A DNA stretch of 64,000 nucleotides, taken from contig JANMZO010000293.1 in NCBI GenBank assembly GCA_031383405.1, positions 1-64,000 of the forward strand, read 5' to 3'. Shown in pieces: positions 14,999 through 23,899 of this stretch. The notes under the pieces were generated by a model. That model did not search any database and was not told the DNA's origin. It saw only the letters and a program-made list of their open reading frames with translations. The first letter of the stretch is position 1. Each line of letters starts with the position of its first letter. The position numbers and the translations under genes were made by a program. The stretch is from JANMZO01 sp031383405 (GTDB taxonomy: Bacteria; Actinomycetota; Acidimicrobiia; Acidimicrobiales; JANYDT01).

Positions 14999-17998
14999 TC
15001 ACTTGCTGAGTGTCGTGCTCGTCGCCGAGGCTGCTGGCGTGGGCCTCGAAGGTTTGCCGGCAGAAGGCTTGCCGGTCGAACCGGCCCGCGCCGAACCCGG
15101 CCCGACCACAAGCGAACCACTCTCAACGGCGTCTTTGGCCAACTTCGTGGCCAGGTTCACGTTGCGCTGATAGGCCGCCAGATCTCCGGCTTGGAGGGCG
15201 GCCTCAGCCTCACGGAGCGCACGGTCGATCAGGGCGACCGCGTCTCCACCCCCGGCGGAGTCGACTTGACCGGGAACAGGCGTCACCGTCGCGGACCCCG
15301 AGGACGGGGAGTTTGCTTCAGAAAGGCCGACCTCACCGAGAGCATCGGTCAGCGTCTGCCCGAAGCCGATTTCGCCGCGATACCAGACCGCCATGTACGT
15401 GTAGATCGGATAGTTCTTGCCGGCCTCGACGAAGAACGGGCGTACATACAGAATCGAGTTCGCGATCGGAAGCACCTGGACGCTCCCGTAGTACACGCTC
15501 GAACCGCCCTGACCGAGCAGATTCTCCTTCTCCGAAATACGACGGTCACTTCCCATCGCCGACGCGACGATGCTTGGACCGCTCTCGTCGGACGCAGTCG
15601 GAACGGTGTACAGCCGCAGCTTCCCGTACTCTTCGGGATCGCTCGGGGCGACGAGCATGGCCCGAAGCGTCTGTTGCGATTCATCACCCGAGTACGGAAC
15701 GAAATTCGACTGCAGATAGAACTGCTGCTCCTTAGAATCAGGCAACGCCGCCAAGAGGTAGTAGGGGCGCATGGAGGCCGTCGGCGAGGGAGTCGGATCG
15801 CCCACCACGCTTGTCGTCTTCTGATCCACGCGCAACTTGTCGTCCGGTGCTCGCGCCACATCCCAACGCGCCGAACCTTGAAAGAACGTCCCCGGGTCTT
15901 TCACCTGATAGCGGCCGACCATCTGCGACTGCACCCGGAACATATCCTCCGGATAGCGAAAATGGTCACGCAACCCCGGGTACTCGCGGTCAAGTTGCTG
16001 CTCGGACCGCAGGAGGCGGGGAAACGCCGATCCGATCACACGGGTGATGGGATCGCTCGACATTCCCTCCTTCTGGAGTTTTGGGGTCGGCGTGTTGGGC
16101 TCGTAGTGAAAGAACTCCATGCGTCCTGAATACGCGTCGGCTACGACCTTCACCGGATTCCGCACGTAGTTGAACTGACGCAACAGACCACTATCGGACG
16201 TCAGGCTCTTGGTGATCGCCGTTTGTGCGTATGGGTAGCGGTTGCTGGTCGTGTACGCATCGAGCACCCACAACACCCGACCCTGGTACAGAACCGCGTA
16301 GGGATCGGTGTCGTAGTGGAAGAAAGGAGCCAGCTTCTCAGCCCGAGCGCGAATATTGCGGACAAAGAGGATTTTCGAGTTCGTTCGGATCTGGCTCGAA
16401 ATCAACATGTTGACATCGGCGAAACGCAGCGCAAAGGCGAACCTACGCAGGGGATTCGACAGCGGCACCCCTCCATCGCCTTTGAACGACGTGGTGGCTC
16501 CTTTTCCGTCGACCTCGAGGGTCTTCGTGCCCACCACCGCGTAGCCATCTGTTCCTTCACCGAAATAGATCTGCGGTTTTTTCAGCTCAAAGGACTTGGT
16601 CGGTGTCTGCCCATCGCTAAGGAAGTCGGGCGCGCCCTTCGCGTCCGCCGAATTGGCTGACGCGATCACGAGCCCCTTCCCGTGGGTATTCACCAGACGG
16701 CGTTGGATCCAAGACGTGATGTTGTTTGAGTTCTCGTCGAGTTCGCGCACCGACACGACAACGGGAACGGTCTTACCGTTGATCTTGTAACGGTCGACGT
16801 CGACATCACGGAAGCCGTATACATCGATGTTCTGCTGAAGCTTGGTGAACGCCTTTCCCGAGATATCGGCGCTCGGTTCCCAGATCCGGAGATTCTGAAG
16901 CGTTGCCTTCTCGGCCGCGGACAGCTCCGGGGTTCCAGTCGCCTGGTCACGGCTCTTGATCGACAGCGGTATCGACGAGATCGAATCCAACCCCATGGCC
17001 GTGGTCGTCGCCGCGATATTTCGCTGGATGTAAATGCGCTCCCGGTCGAGTTGATTGGACTTGACCAGCGCCTGCAAAACGCTCGGATAGATCGAGCCGA
17101 CGAGAATCGAGACGATGACCCACATGCCGATCGCGGCCGCCGGGACCGTCAGACCCGATCGACGGATCGAAAGGATCAGAATGACCGCGACCGTCAATGA
17201 CACGAATGTCAGCAGCGTCAAAACTGGAATCCGGGCCTTGACGTCGGTGTAGCTGGCTCCTCTCACGTAGCCATTTTCGGAAAGGGTCAGCTCATAGCGT
17301 TGGATCCAGTACTTCGCCCCCCGTAGGACGGCCAGAAACGCGACGAGGAGCGTCACGTGGATCTTCGCCTGAGGCAATGCCCTGGGAACGCGCCCGTCGA
17401 ACCGCACCGCTCCGTTGAGCGCGTAAACCCCGATGGTGAACAACAGGATCACAAAACCTGACGCAAACAGCCACGACGTCACGGACCCGATGAACGGAAG
17501 ACGAAACAGGTAGAGACTCAGGTCCTTCGAAAACTGCGGATCCTTGATCCCGACCTTGGCGCTGTTCGTGAACAGCAGCCATTCGTTCCAGTTGCCGGCG
17601 AACGAGGTTCCTCCGAGCAGTCCGACGACGACACTCACTATTAGCCGAAGCGTTCCCTCACGGTGCTCAAGAACGTCAGAAAGGTGCGCGAGCCCGGGTT
17701 GTTCGGGTGTGTACAGGGTGAAGCGACGTGACCGCTGCGCGAGAAGCAGGTTCACCCACAACGCGAGGCCGAAAGCCACAGAGCAGAGAAGACCGAGAAG
17801 TACCTTGGTACCCCATACTGTTCGCCACACACTTGCGTAGCCGACATCTTCGCTGAACCACAGGTAGTCGGTGTAGGCGCTCGCGACGCCCCGGGCGAGA
17901 ATCAGCACCGCCAGAATCCCAAGGACGATCGCGCCGAGTACCGCCTGGCGTCGCGAAGTCTGGGCCGGGAACTGACGGGGGCTGGCCGGATTACTCAT
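14999..17998 (-). CDS. UPF0182 family large membrane protein
   Basis: A 999-aa conserved protein of unknown function, typical of actinobacteria and cyanobacteria. About seven membrane helices occupy the first 340 residues (for example QAVLGAIVLGILAVLILARG, then TLLTFVSLTVAVILIL), followed by a large extracytoplasmic domain with the family blocks FAFALRFADVNMLIS, RGEIGFGQTLTDAL and YRNIRARAEKLAPFF-like. The last 60 residues are Ala/Ser/Pro-rich. In mycobacteria the UPF0182 gene sits next to the PDZ/Lon protease gene; here a DivIVA-like gene stands between them, all on the minus strand. Confidence 0.95.
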   Translation of the reverse strand: MSNPASPRQFPAQTSRRQAVLGAIVLGILAVLILARGVASAYTDYLWFSEDVGYASVWRTVWGTKVLLGLLCSVAFGLALWVNLLLAQRSRRFTLYTPEQPGLAHLSDVLEHREGTLRLIVSVVVGLLGGTSFAGNWNEWLLFTNSAKVGIKDPQFSKDLSLYLFRLPFIGSVTSWLFASGFVILLFTIGVYALNGAVRFDGRVPRALPQAKIHVTLLVAFLAVLRGAKYWIQRYELTLSENGYVRGASYTDVKARIPVLTLLTFVSLTVAVILILSIRRSGLTVPAAAIGMWVIVSILVGSIYPSVLQALVKSNQLDRERIYIQRNIAATTTAMGLDSISSIPLSIKSRDQATGTPELSAAEKATLQNLRIWEPSADISGKAFTKLQQNIDVYGFRDVDVDRYKINGKTVPVVVSVRELDENSNNITSWIQRRLVNTHGKGLVIASANSADAKGAPDFLSDGQTPTKSFELKKPQIYFGEGTDGYAVVGTKTLEVDGKGATTSFKGDGGVPLSNPLRRFAFALRFADVNMLISSQIRTNSKILFVRNIRARAEKLAPFFHYDTDPYAVLYQGRVLWVLDAYTTSNRYPYAQTAITKSLTSDSGLLRQFNYVRNPVKVVADAYSGRMEFFHYEPNTPTPKLQKEGMSSDPITRVIGSAFPRLLRSEQQLDREYPGLRDHFRYPEDMFRVQSQMVGRYQVKDPGTFFQGSARWDVARAPDDKLRVDQKTTSVVGDPTPSPTASMRPYYLLAALPDSKEQQFYLQSNFVPYSGDESQQTLRAMLVAPSDPEEYGKLRLYTVPTASDESGPSIVASAMGSDRRISEKENLLGQGGSSVYYGSVQVLPIANSILYVRPFFVEAGKNYPIYTYMAVWYRGEIGFGQTLTDALGEVGLSEANSPSSGSATVTPVPGQVDSAGGGDAVALIDRALREAEAALQAGDLAAYQRNVNLATKLAKDAVESGSLVVGPGSARAGSTGKPSAGKPSRPTPAASATSTTLSK

Positions 17999-18120
17999 CG
18001 GTCATGACACTACCCCTTCACATCCGCGGACCAACTGCTTCGAAAGAGACCCGCTCATCCACGTGGGAAGGAAGTAGGCACGGACCCGGTAAGCGGAACG
18101 GGCGAGGGGCGCGCCAGGGG

Positions 18121-20229
18121 TCAGTGCACCCGGCCCGGCCCGAGGTGGAACGCAGCACCGAGATGCTCAGCCACGAGACCCGACAAACGTTCCGACGGCC
18201 ACGAACGGTACACCTCCCCAACGAGGTCACTCAGTGTCTGGCCCTGGTGATGGAAGTCGCTGTTCATGGCGGTATCCATCGCCGCCCCGGTGGGGCTCGT
18301 CACCGACGACGTCAGAGCCGTCTCCAGATTCTTGAGTTCGGCCGCCACGGAGTCGTCGTGGACCGACTGCGCCGACAAATCGGCGCCCGCTCGGTACGCA
18401 TCGCGCAAGAACGTCCGTACGGTGTCGCCCAGGCGTTGCTGACGGGTCTCAGCATCACCCAGAAGATCGTCCAAGGACACACGACCCCGGGCAGTCCGAA
18501 GCGCCGCGAGGGCCCGGCTCTGCTCGTCCTGGAGAAACCGTTTCATGGCCCTGGTGCACTGGGCCTGAAGTGTGCCGATCACAAAATCGAATTCCGCCGA
18601 CCGCCCCTTCGTCAGCTCGGCATCAACGCCGACCGCTGGCAGGGGCGTGACCATGTCGTCGCGGAATCCGTCGGTTCCTTCCGGATCGAAGGTGGCGTCG
18701 GTCAGCACTTCGGAGTCAAATGCCGTGAGGTCCACAAACATCAGATCGGGCGCGGCAGTTCCCCTTTGCGAAGACCGTTCGTCGACACCCGGACCATCCG
18801 GTCCACCGGAATCTCGATCGAGAACATCGCCGAGCGCTCTGGTGGAGCGCTCGCTCCCCTTGGACGAAGCGTTGTTCGACGACGGGCTGTCGGGCATAGC
18901 CGTGACACCCCTTGACAACGGCATGTTGGAAGCGTTGTCACGTGAAGGTGTGTTGGATGGCTCAGCCGCCGAACCTTTGGACGAAAGGTTGTTTGTGGTT
19001 GGGTTGCCGTGTGGCTTCGCCGACACGCCTTTTGACGACGATTTCCCATCGAGCAACTCGTGAGCCGCGGCGGCAGCAATTTCCCGGTCGCGACGCAGCC
19101 TTGCGAACAGGTCATCAACGGTCGCCACGCGAACCGCCGGCACCAGCGCGGGGCCGGCTTCGTCGTCGTTCGATGCCGACTCCTTGGACGCGGATGTTAC
19201 GTCGGCGGAGATCGTGGGCTCCGGGGTCTCCTCGGGTCGATCAGACTCGTGCTGGACCGACGCCTCCGCTGCGGCACGTTCGGGAACGGGAGGATAATCG
19301 GTGGCAGCCCCGGCTGAACCTTCAGCAGCCTCGACATCGGGAACCACCGGAGCGGCAACGATCACGCTGTCGTTGCGGCCCCCGTCGAGATCGTCGGTGA
19401 CGAGCGACGAACCACCCAACGTCGCAGCACCGGCCTGGGAAGGAGGGGCCGCGGAAGGCAGCAGCGAGCGCCCACTGAAGAGCTCCGCTTCCAGCTCGGC
19501 GACCGTCGGCAGATCTTCGGCACCGACGCGTCGCCCCGCCGTCTCTGCCGCCAGACGGGCCTCCACTTCCGCCGTCGAAAGACCTCGGCTCGCCTCGTCG
19601 GCCACCCGACGCGCATCGCGGAACGATTCGAGAAGCTTCTCCCGGGCCACCCGGAGTTGCTCGAGTTGAACGTGAGCAACCCGGCGTCGCTTGGCCAGAT
19701 CAGTGAGAATCCGCTCCCGAACCGCCTTCGCCTCAGAGATCATGATCCGTGCCTGTTCCTTCGCGAGGCTCGGGTCTGTCGGCGTCTCGGCCAGAGCCGC
19801 CTCGACGGCGGCCATGGTGTCGGCGGATGGCTTTCCACGCGACTCGGCTCTGGCTCGCAGGAAGATGCGAGCCGCTTCGTCGTTCGCGCGGGCGACGATT
19901 GCGTTGGCCTCGTCCTTGGCCGCGGCGATGATCGAGTCCGCGTCGGCCCTGGCCTGTTCCACAGCCGCAGGATCCTCGTCGAGCGACTGGTCCACCATCG
20001 CCGCCGACTCCTCGATCGTCGAAGGATTTACACCTTCGGCTACCGACAGCACGAACGCCGAGGCGTTCTCCGAGTAAGAGGTAACGGCATCGGCCACGTT
20101 GTTCAAAAACGCGCGCACCTCAGCGGTGTCGTATCCGCGAAACGCGGTAGCGAACCGGTAGTTTCGGATGACCTCGGGGTTGACCGTCCCCAGCGACCGT
20201 GCGGTTTCGTCGACTGATTTCATGCTCAC
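18121..20229 (-). CDS. DivIVA-domain coiled-coil protein
   Basis: 702 aa. The N-terminus has the DivIVA membrane-curvature motif (NPEVIRNYRFATAFRGYD, then TAEVRAFLNNVADAV), followed by a long Ala/Glu/Arg coiled coil to about residue 225. A Ser/Asn/Pro-rich linker with imperfect repeats of about 20 residues (SSKG...P, SRG...P) spans roughly residues 395-470, and the C-terminal 150 residues are again helical. Such proteins mark cell poles or septa and recruit growth machinery. The GTG at 20229 overlaps the stop of the PDZ/Lon gene as GTGA; an ATG two codons later is the alternative start. Family length is usually shorter, so the linker and C-terminal part are unusual. Confidence 0.8.
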   Translation of the reverse strand: MSMKSVDETARSLGTVNPEVIRNYRFATAFRGYDTAEVRAFLNNVADAVTSYSENASAFVLSVAEGVNPSTIEESAAMVDQSLDEDPAAVEQARADADSIIAAAKDEANAIVARANDEAARIFLRARAESRGKPSADTMAAVEAALAETPTDPSLAKEQARIMISEAKAVRERILTDLAKRRRVAHVQLEQLRVAREKLLESFRDARRVADEASRGLSTAEVEARLAAETAGRRVGAEDLPTVAELEAELFSGRSLLPSAAPPSQAGAATLGGSSLVTDDLDGGRNDSVIVAAPVVPDVEAAEGSAGAATDYPPVPERAAAEASVQHESDRPEETPEPTISADVTSASKESASNDDEAGPALVPAVRVATVDDLFARLRRDREIAAAAAHELLDGKSSSKGVSAKPHGNPTTNNLSSKGSAAEPSNTPSRDNASNMPLSRGVTAMPDSPSSNNASSKGSERSTRALGDVLDRDSGGPDGPGVDERSSQRGTAAPDLMFVDLTAFDSEVLTDATFDPEGTDGFRDDMVTPLPAVGVDAELTKGRSAEFDFVIGTLQAQCTRAMKRFLQDEQSRALAALRTARGRVSLDDLLGDAETRQQRLGDTVRTFLRDAYRAGADLSAQSVHDDSVAAELKNLETALTSSVTSPTGAAMDTAMNSDFHHQGQTLSDLVGEVYRSWPSERLSGLVAEHLGAAFHLGPGRVH

Positions 20230-21428
20230 CTGCTTGGTTGTTTTGGAAGGGGCTCCCCGCCGATTGCCACGAGGGCAGCCAACGCCTCATCGAGCGTGCG
20301 AACACCAACGACACGCATCGAGCCGGCCTGTTTCTTTGCAATGGGGTATTCAGCAGCCGGCACGATGAATAGCTTGGCACCTGCAGCCTTGACCGCGGCG
20401 GTCTTCTGCTTCACGCCACCAATTTCCCCGACATCGCCGTTTGATTCGATGGTCCCGGTAGCCGCCACTTTGACCCCACCGGTCAACTCGCCGGGCGACA
20501 GTTGATCCAGCATGGCGAGCGTCATGGCCAGGCCGGCCGAAGGACCGCCGATCCGAGCAGTGTCGATATCAACGGTAAAGGGGAACGAACAGGGCCTTTC
20601 TTTCGCCGGTCCGAGTACCACGCCGACAAAGGCACGGTTCGCACCTTCCGGTTTATAGGTGCGAACTGGAATTTCCTGCACGGCGGACCGGGTCAGCGGC
20701 TTCCCCTCCCCGGAGGTGCGACGTTTGATACCGAGCACGATCGGGTCTCCGGGTTTCTTGGTTTTGACCACCTCGGCGAGGTCACCTTGAAGGCAAACTG
20801 CTTTTCCGTCGGCCGAAACGATGAGATCGTGGGTTTTCAGCCTGGAATGAGCGGGAGCTTTCTCGTCGAGATCAAGGATTTCAGCGCCGCCATTGGAGGT
20901 TCTGAAGCCAAGCCGCCGCGCCACCGTCACACGGGCGACCAGTTTGGCGTCATCCATTTCGGCCCTGCTGCGCAGATCGCTCTCCGTTCGGGTTTCGTCG
21001 CCGAGGATCTCTTTCCGGGGAAAGACGTCGGTGTCGCTCCGGAGCCAACCGTCAAGCAGTTCAAAAACACCCAGACCGCGTCGGAGTCCAACGGTGGCCC
21101 ACATGACAGTGCCTTTGGGTTTGAACGTCTTCGTTCCGCTGATCGTGAGGCGTTCGCTCACCACGTCAGCGCTCCCCGGCAGAATTTCCACGTAATCAAA
21201 CTTGTAGTTCACTCCGAAGATCAGGCCACCGACCACGACGAGCGAGAGCAGCGGTGCGATCCGGTTCCGCAGGGTTCTTCCGTTGACGCGTGGGGGACGC
21301 GACTGATCCGCGGTCTCGTCAGGATTGCGCTGCTTTTCAGGGTGACTATCGGATCTCAACCCAACAAGCCTGCCATGAACCGCGAGATTTGTGGATACGT
21401 TTGCACGGTGACTGACCGCCTTCCGCAC
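20226..21428 (-). CDS. PDZ/Lon-type membrane serine protease, YlbL-like
   Basis: 400 aa in the frame, one N-terminal membrane helix (IAPLLSLVVVGGLIFGVNY, about residues 58-76), a PDZ domain near 185-245 and a C-terminal Lon peptidase domain. The Ser-Lys dyad is visible: Ser in GGPSAGLAM (about 295) and Lys in GGVKQKTAAV (about 340). The active site would face outside, where the family trims or checks envelope proteins. The GTG at 21428 overlaps the divergent HEAT-repeat gene by about 20 bp, so a later start (TTG at 21359) is possible. Translationally coupled (GTGA) with the DivIVA-like gene. Confidence 0.9.
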   Translation of the reverse strand: MRKAVSHRANVSTNLAVHGRLVGLRSDSHPEKQRNPDETADQSRPPRVNGRTLRNRIAPLLSLVVVGGLIFGVNYKFDYVEILPGSADVVSERLTISGTKTFKPKGTVMWATVGLRRGLGVFELLDGWLRSDTDVFPRKEILGDETRTESDLRSRAEMDDAKLVARVTVARRLGFRTSNGGAEILDLDEKAPAHSRLKTHDLIVSADGKAVCLQGDLAEVVKTKKPGDPIVLGIKRRTSGEGKPLTRSAVQEIPVRTYKPEGANRAFVGVVLGPAKERPCSFPFTVDIDTARIGGPSAGLAMTLAMLDQLSPGELTGGVKVAATGTIESNGDVGEIGGVKQKTAAVKAAGAKLFIVPAAEYPIAKKQAGSMRVVGVRTLDEALAALVAIGGEPLPKQPSR

Positions 21429-22058
21429 GATCCAGCCAGCTTTCCGTCACGTGCCGAGGTAACGATCGCCGGGTACCGCCGTGACCTCCCAACCGCCCGA
21501 CTTGGGTTCGTTGCGACCGATCCCAACGTTCGGGCAAGCTCGCTCACCGCTCTTCAACGCTGCGGCGACCTCGATGAGTTGACCCTCCTACGGGCTCTTC
21601 GCGATGGTTCGGTCACCGTCACCCGCCGAGCCGTCGAGTTGTCCGTTCATGATTTGAGAAACGTCGCGGAAGTTGACGAGCAACTACTCACGATGCTGGA
21701 GCACGGGAGCGACGTTCTGGTCGAGGTCGTCGCCTGGGCACTCGGTGAGCGGCATCAAGAGGCCGCATCCGATCTCGGAGAACGGGTCGCGGCCGCGCTC
21801 AGCCGCGCCGTGATGCAGCACCCCGACCCTCTCGTGCGGGAAGCGGCGGTCGCTGCTCTCGGAAGTGTCGGTCTCCCCTCCGGCCTGCCCGCCGTACTGC
21901 ACGCCACCGTTGACAAAGCCACCGTACGAAGACGCGCTGTTCTGGCGCTCGCTGCATTCGAAGGCGACGACGTGGACGCCGCGTTGGTGCGGGCCCGAAC
22001 CGATCGCGACTGGCAGGTCCGCCAGGCGGCCGAGGACCTCACGAACCCCCGGGTCTGA
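21408..22058 (+). CDS. HEAT-repeat protein
   Basis: About 216 aa made of paired helices of the PBS-lyase/HEAT type: units such as DPNVRASSLTALQRCGD, DPLVREAAVAALGSVG, KATVRRRAVLALAAFEGDD and DRDWQVRQAAEDL, each with D-x-x-V-R-x-x-A. These form a curved scaffold for protein binding; a partner is not evident. The GTG at 21408 is the likely start; the in-frame ATG at 21375 is the alternative. It is the only plus-strand gene between 15 and 31 kb and faces mreB's 3' end. Confidence 0.8.
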   Translation: MTDRLPHDPASFPSRAEVTIAGYRRDLPTARLGFVATDPNVRASSLTALQRCGDLDELTLLRALRDGSVTVTRRAVELSVHDLRNVAEVDEQLLTMLEHGSDVLVEVVAWALGERHQEAASDLGERVAAALSRAVMQHPDPLVREAAVAALGSVGLPSGLPAVLHATVDKATVRRRAVLALAAFEGDDVDAALVRARTDRDWQVRQAAEDLTNPRV

Positions 22059-22090
22059 GACGCCCATTCAAGCCCGGGACCGGGCGGGAA

Positions 22091-23095
22091 TCAACGCGAG
22101 TTCCCCATAAACAGCGACTTCAGGACGTCGTAGTTCTCAATGCACCGACCCGCTCCGAGGACTACACACTCAAGCGGGGCATTCACGAGGTGCACCGGCA
22201 CGCCGGTCGCCCGCTGCAGTCGTTGGTCGAGGCCACGGAGCATGCCGCCGCCCCCGACGAGATGAATCCCGTAACGAATCACGTCTTGCGCCAATTCGGC
22301 GGGTGCGTGTCCGAGGCACGCAACGACGGACTTGCAGATGGCGTTGACGAGTTCTTCGATCGCCTGGCGAACTTCACCGAACGACAGGATCACCGTCTTG
22401 GGGAGCCCACTCATGATCTCGCGGCCGCGCACCTCGGCGCGGAACTCGTCCGGCGTCGGAGCTGCCGAACCGATTGCAATCTTGATCTCCTCCGCGGTCC
22501 GTTCCCCGATCGCAATCCCGTGAACTCGACGGATCCAGGTCTGGAGCGCCGCATCGAAGTCGAATCCACCGACCCGGATGGCTTCGAGCGCGACGGTCCC
22601 GCCCAGAGAAATAAGGGCGGTTTCACAGGTTCCACCACCGATATCCACCACCATTGAACCGACCGGTTCGTGCACGGGCAGACCGGCACCGATCGCGGCG
22701 GCCATAGGCTGATCGATCAGTTGAGCCTGGCTCGCGCCAGCCCGGCGCGCCGCTTCGATGACCGCACGCTTTTCGACCTCGGTGATGGCCGACGGAACAC
22801 AAATGAGGACCTTCGGACGGTTCAGACGGGAGACGCCCACCCGCTCGAGCAGCAGACGGATCATCCGTTGCGTGACGTCGTAATCGGTGATCGCGCCTTG
22901 GCGGAGAGGGCGGACCGCGACAATGTACCCGGGCGTGCGCCCAATCATCTGCCAGGCCTGGCGTCCCATTGCGAGGACCTCCTGGTTGAGGCTGTTCAGA
23001 GCGATAACGCTAGGTTCGTTGAGAACGATCCCCTCGCCTTTGGCGTAGACGAGAGTGTTCGCGGTCCCAAGATCAATGGCCAGGTCGCGTGCCAG
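22091..23095 (-). CDS. mreB: rod-shape protein MreB, probable CTG start
   Basis: Actin-like ATPase that polymerises under the membrane and guides lateral wall synthesis. Downstream of an ATG at 22969 only 292 aa are coded, lacking the first phosphate-binding loop. The frame continues upstream through ARDLAIDLGTANTLVY and ends at a CTG at 23095. A GGAGG lies at 23105-23101, 5 nt before that CTG, and no ATG, GTG or TTG fits. With CTG as start the protein has 334 aa, the normal length. Phosphate-2 (VVDIGGGTCETALISLGG) and adenosine (HLVGGGGMLRGLDQ) motifs are present. The preceding small membrane-protein gene ends 2 bp before, suggesting coupling. Confidence 0.9.
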   Translation of the reverse strand: MARDLAIDLGTANTLVYAKGEGIVLNEPSVIALNSLNQEVLAMGRQAWQMIGRTPGYIVAVRPLRQGAITDYDVTQRMIRLLLERVGVSRLNRPKVLICVPSAITEVEKRAVIEAARRAGASQAQLIDQPMAAAIGAGLPVHEPVGSMVVDIGGGTCETALISLGGTVALEAIRVGGFDFDAALQTWIRRVHGIAIGERTAEEIKIAIGSAAPTPDEFRAEVRGREIMSGLPKTVILSFGEVRQAIEELVNAICKSVVACLGHAPAELAQDVIRYGIHLVGGGGMLRGLDQRLQRATGVPVHLVNAPLECVVLGAGRCIENYDVLKSLFMGNSR

Positions 23096-23097
23096 AT

Positions 23098-23304
23098 CTA
23101 CCTCCGTGTGCGCTTGTCGTGCGGGCCGCGGGTTTCACCTTTGGTCCGCTTCAACGGATCATTCGCCGGATCTAGCGCTTCGAGACCGCGACGAAACTCG
23201 CGCAGTCCGTCTTCCATCGACCGGGGGCGCCGATTTCGGTAGGCATTGATCGCCAACAGCACGATCACCACAACCACCGGAGCCAAAATCCAAACCAAAA
23301 TCAT
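23098..23304 (-). CDS. small one-helix membrane protein
   Basis: 68 aa: one N-terminal helix (MILVWILAPVVVVIVLLAIN), then a basic, Arg-rich cytoplasmic tail. The ATG at 23304 lies 2 bp after the stop of moaE and its own stop is followed 2 bp later by the mreB start, so the three are one transcript. It resembles small conserved actinobacterial proteins but I cannot assign a role. Confidence 0.65.
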   Translation of the reverse strand: MILVWILAPVVVVIVLLAINAYRNRRPRSMEDGLREFRRGLEALDPANDPLKRTKGETRGPHDKRTRR

Positions 23305-23306
23305 GG

Positions 23307-23879
23307 CTATTCCTCGTCTGTACCTTCGACAGCGGTACCGGCCACAGCGGCTTTCGCGTGGTCCCCCAACTCTTCGATGAGCGTGGCATTGAGTCCCCAG
23401 TCGGAACCTTCAGCGTGATGCTCCCGCTTCCAGATCGGTACCGTCGCTTTGAGCGTATCGATACCGAAGCGGGCCGCTTCGAATGCCTCCGGGCGGTGCG
23501 GGGTCGAGGCTACGACCAACACCGACGACTCACCGAGTTCAATGGCACCCACGCGGTGGATGAGTGCGAATCGGACAAGCGATGGCCATCGGACGCGGGT
23601 TTCGGCCTCGATCGCTTCGAGCCTCGGAACGACCTGCGCTTCGTAGGCTTCATACTCAAGCATCGAGACCCCGGACCGTCCATCGGCATGGTCACGCACG
23701 GTTCCAGAGAAGAGAACGACAGCGCCGCAGTTCGGTCGCACAGCCCATTCGTAGACCTCGCCGACCGGAAGGGCATCGGTGGTGAGCGCACACCACCGGT
23801 CGCCAGAACTCGGAGCGGCCAGTGACATATCGTGCATGCTACTTCCGAGTATGCGCATCGGCGTTTCTTCCGACCCCAA
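23307..23879 (-). CDS. moaE: molybdopterin synthase catalytic subunit MoaE
   Basis: Large subunit of molybdopterin synthase, which adds two sulfurs from MoaD thiocarboxylate to precursor Z. 190 aa. Family motifs are GAVVLFSGTVRDHADG, LEYEAYEAQVVPRL, RFALIHRVGAIELGESSVLV and the lysine pair in LKATVPIWKREH near the C-terminus (catalytic and MoaD-binding lysines). The first 30 residues are extra. No moaD or other moa gene is near; the gene is in the row SDR-moaE-small protein-mreB, which looks like an operon by spacing rather than by pathway. Confidence 0.93.
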   Translation of the reverse strand: MGSEETPMRILGSSMHDMSLAAPSSGDRWCALTTDALPVGEVYEWAVRPNCGAVVLFSGTVRDHADGRSGVSMLEYEAYEAQVVPRLEAIEAETRVRWPSLVRFALIHRVGAIELGESSVLVVASTPHRPEAFEAARFGIDTLKATVPIWKREHHAEGSDWGLNATLIEELGDHAKAAVAGTAVEGTDEE

Positions 23880-23899
23880 ACGGCAAACCGCGAATACGC

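Noticed and set aside
20502..21374. Upstream extension of the HEAT-repeat frame
   Set aside because: It only runs antisense to the PDZ/Lon gene; HEAT-like sequence begins near 21408.
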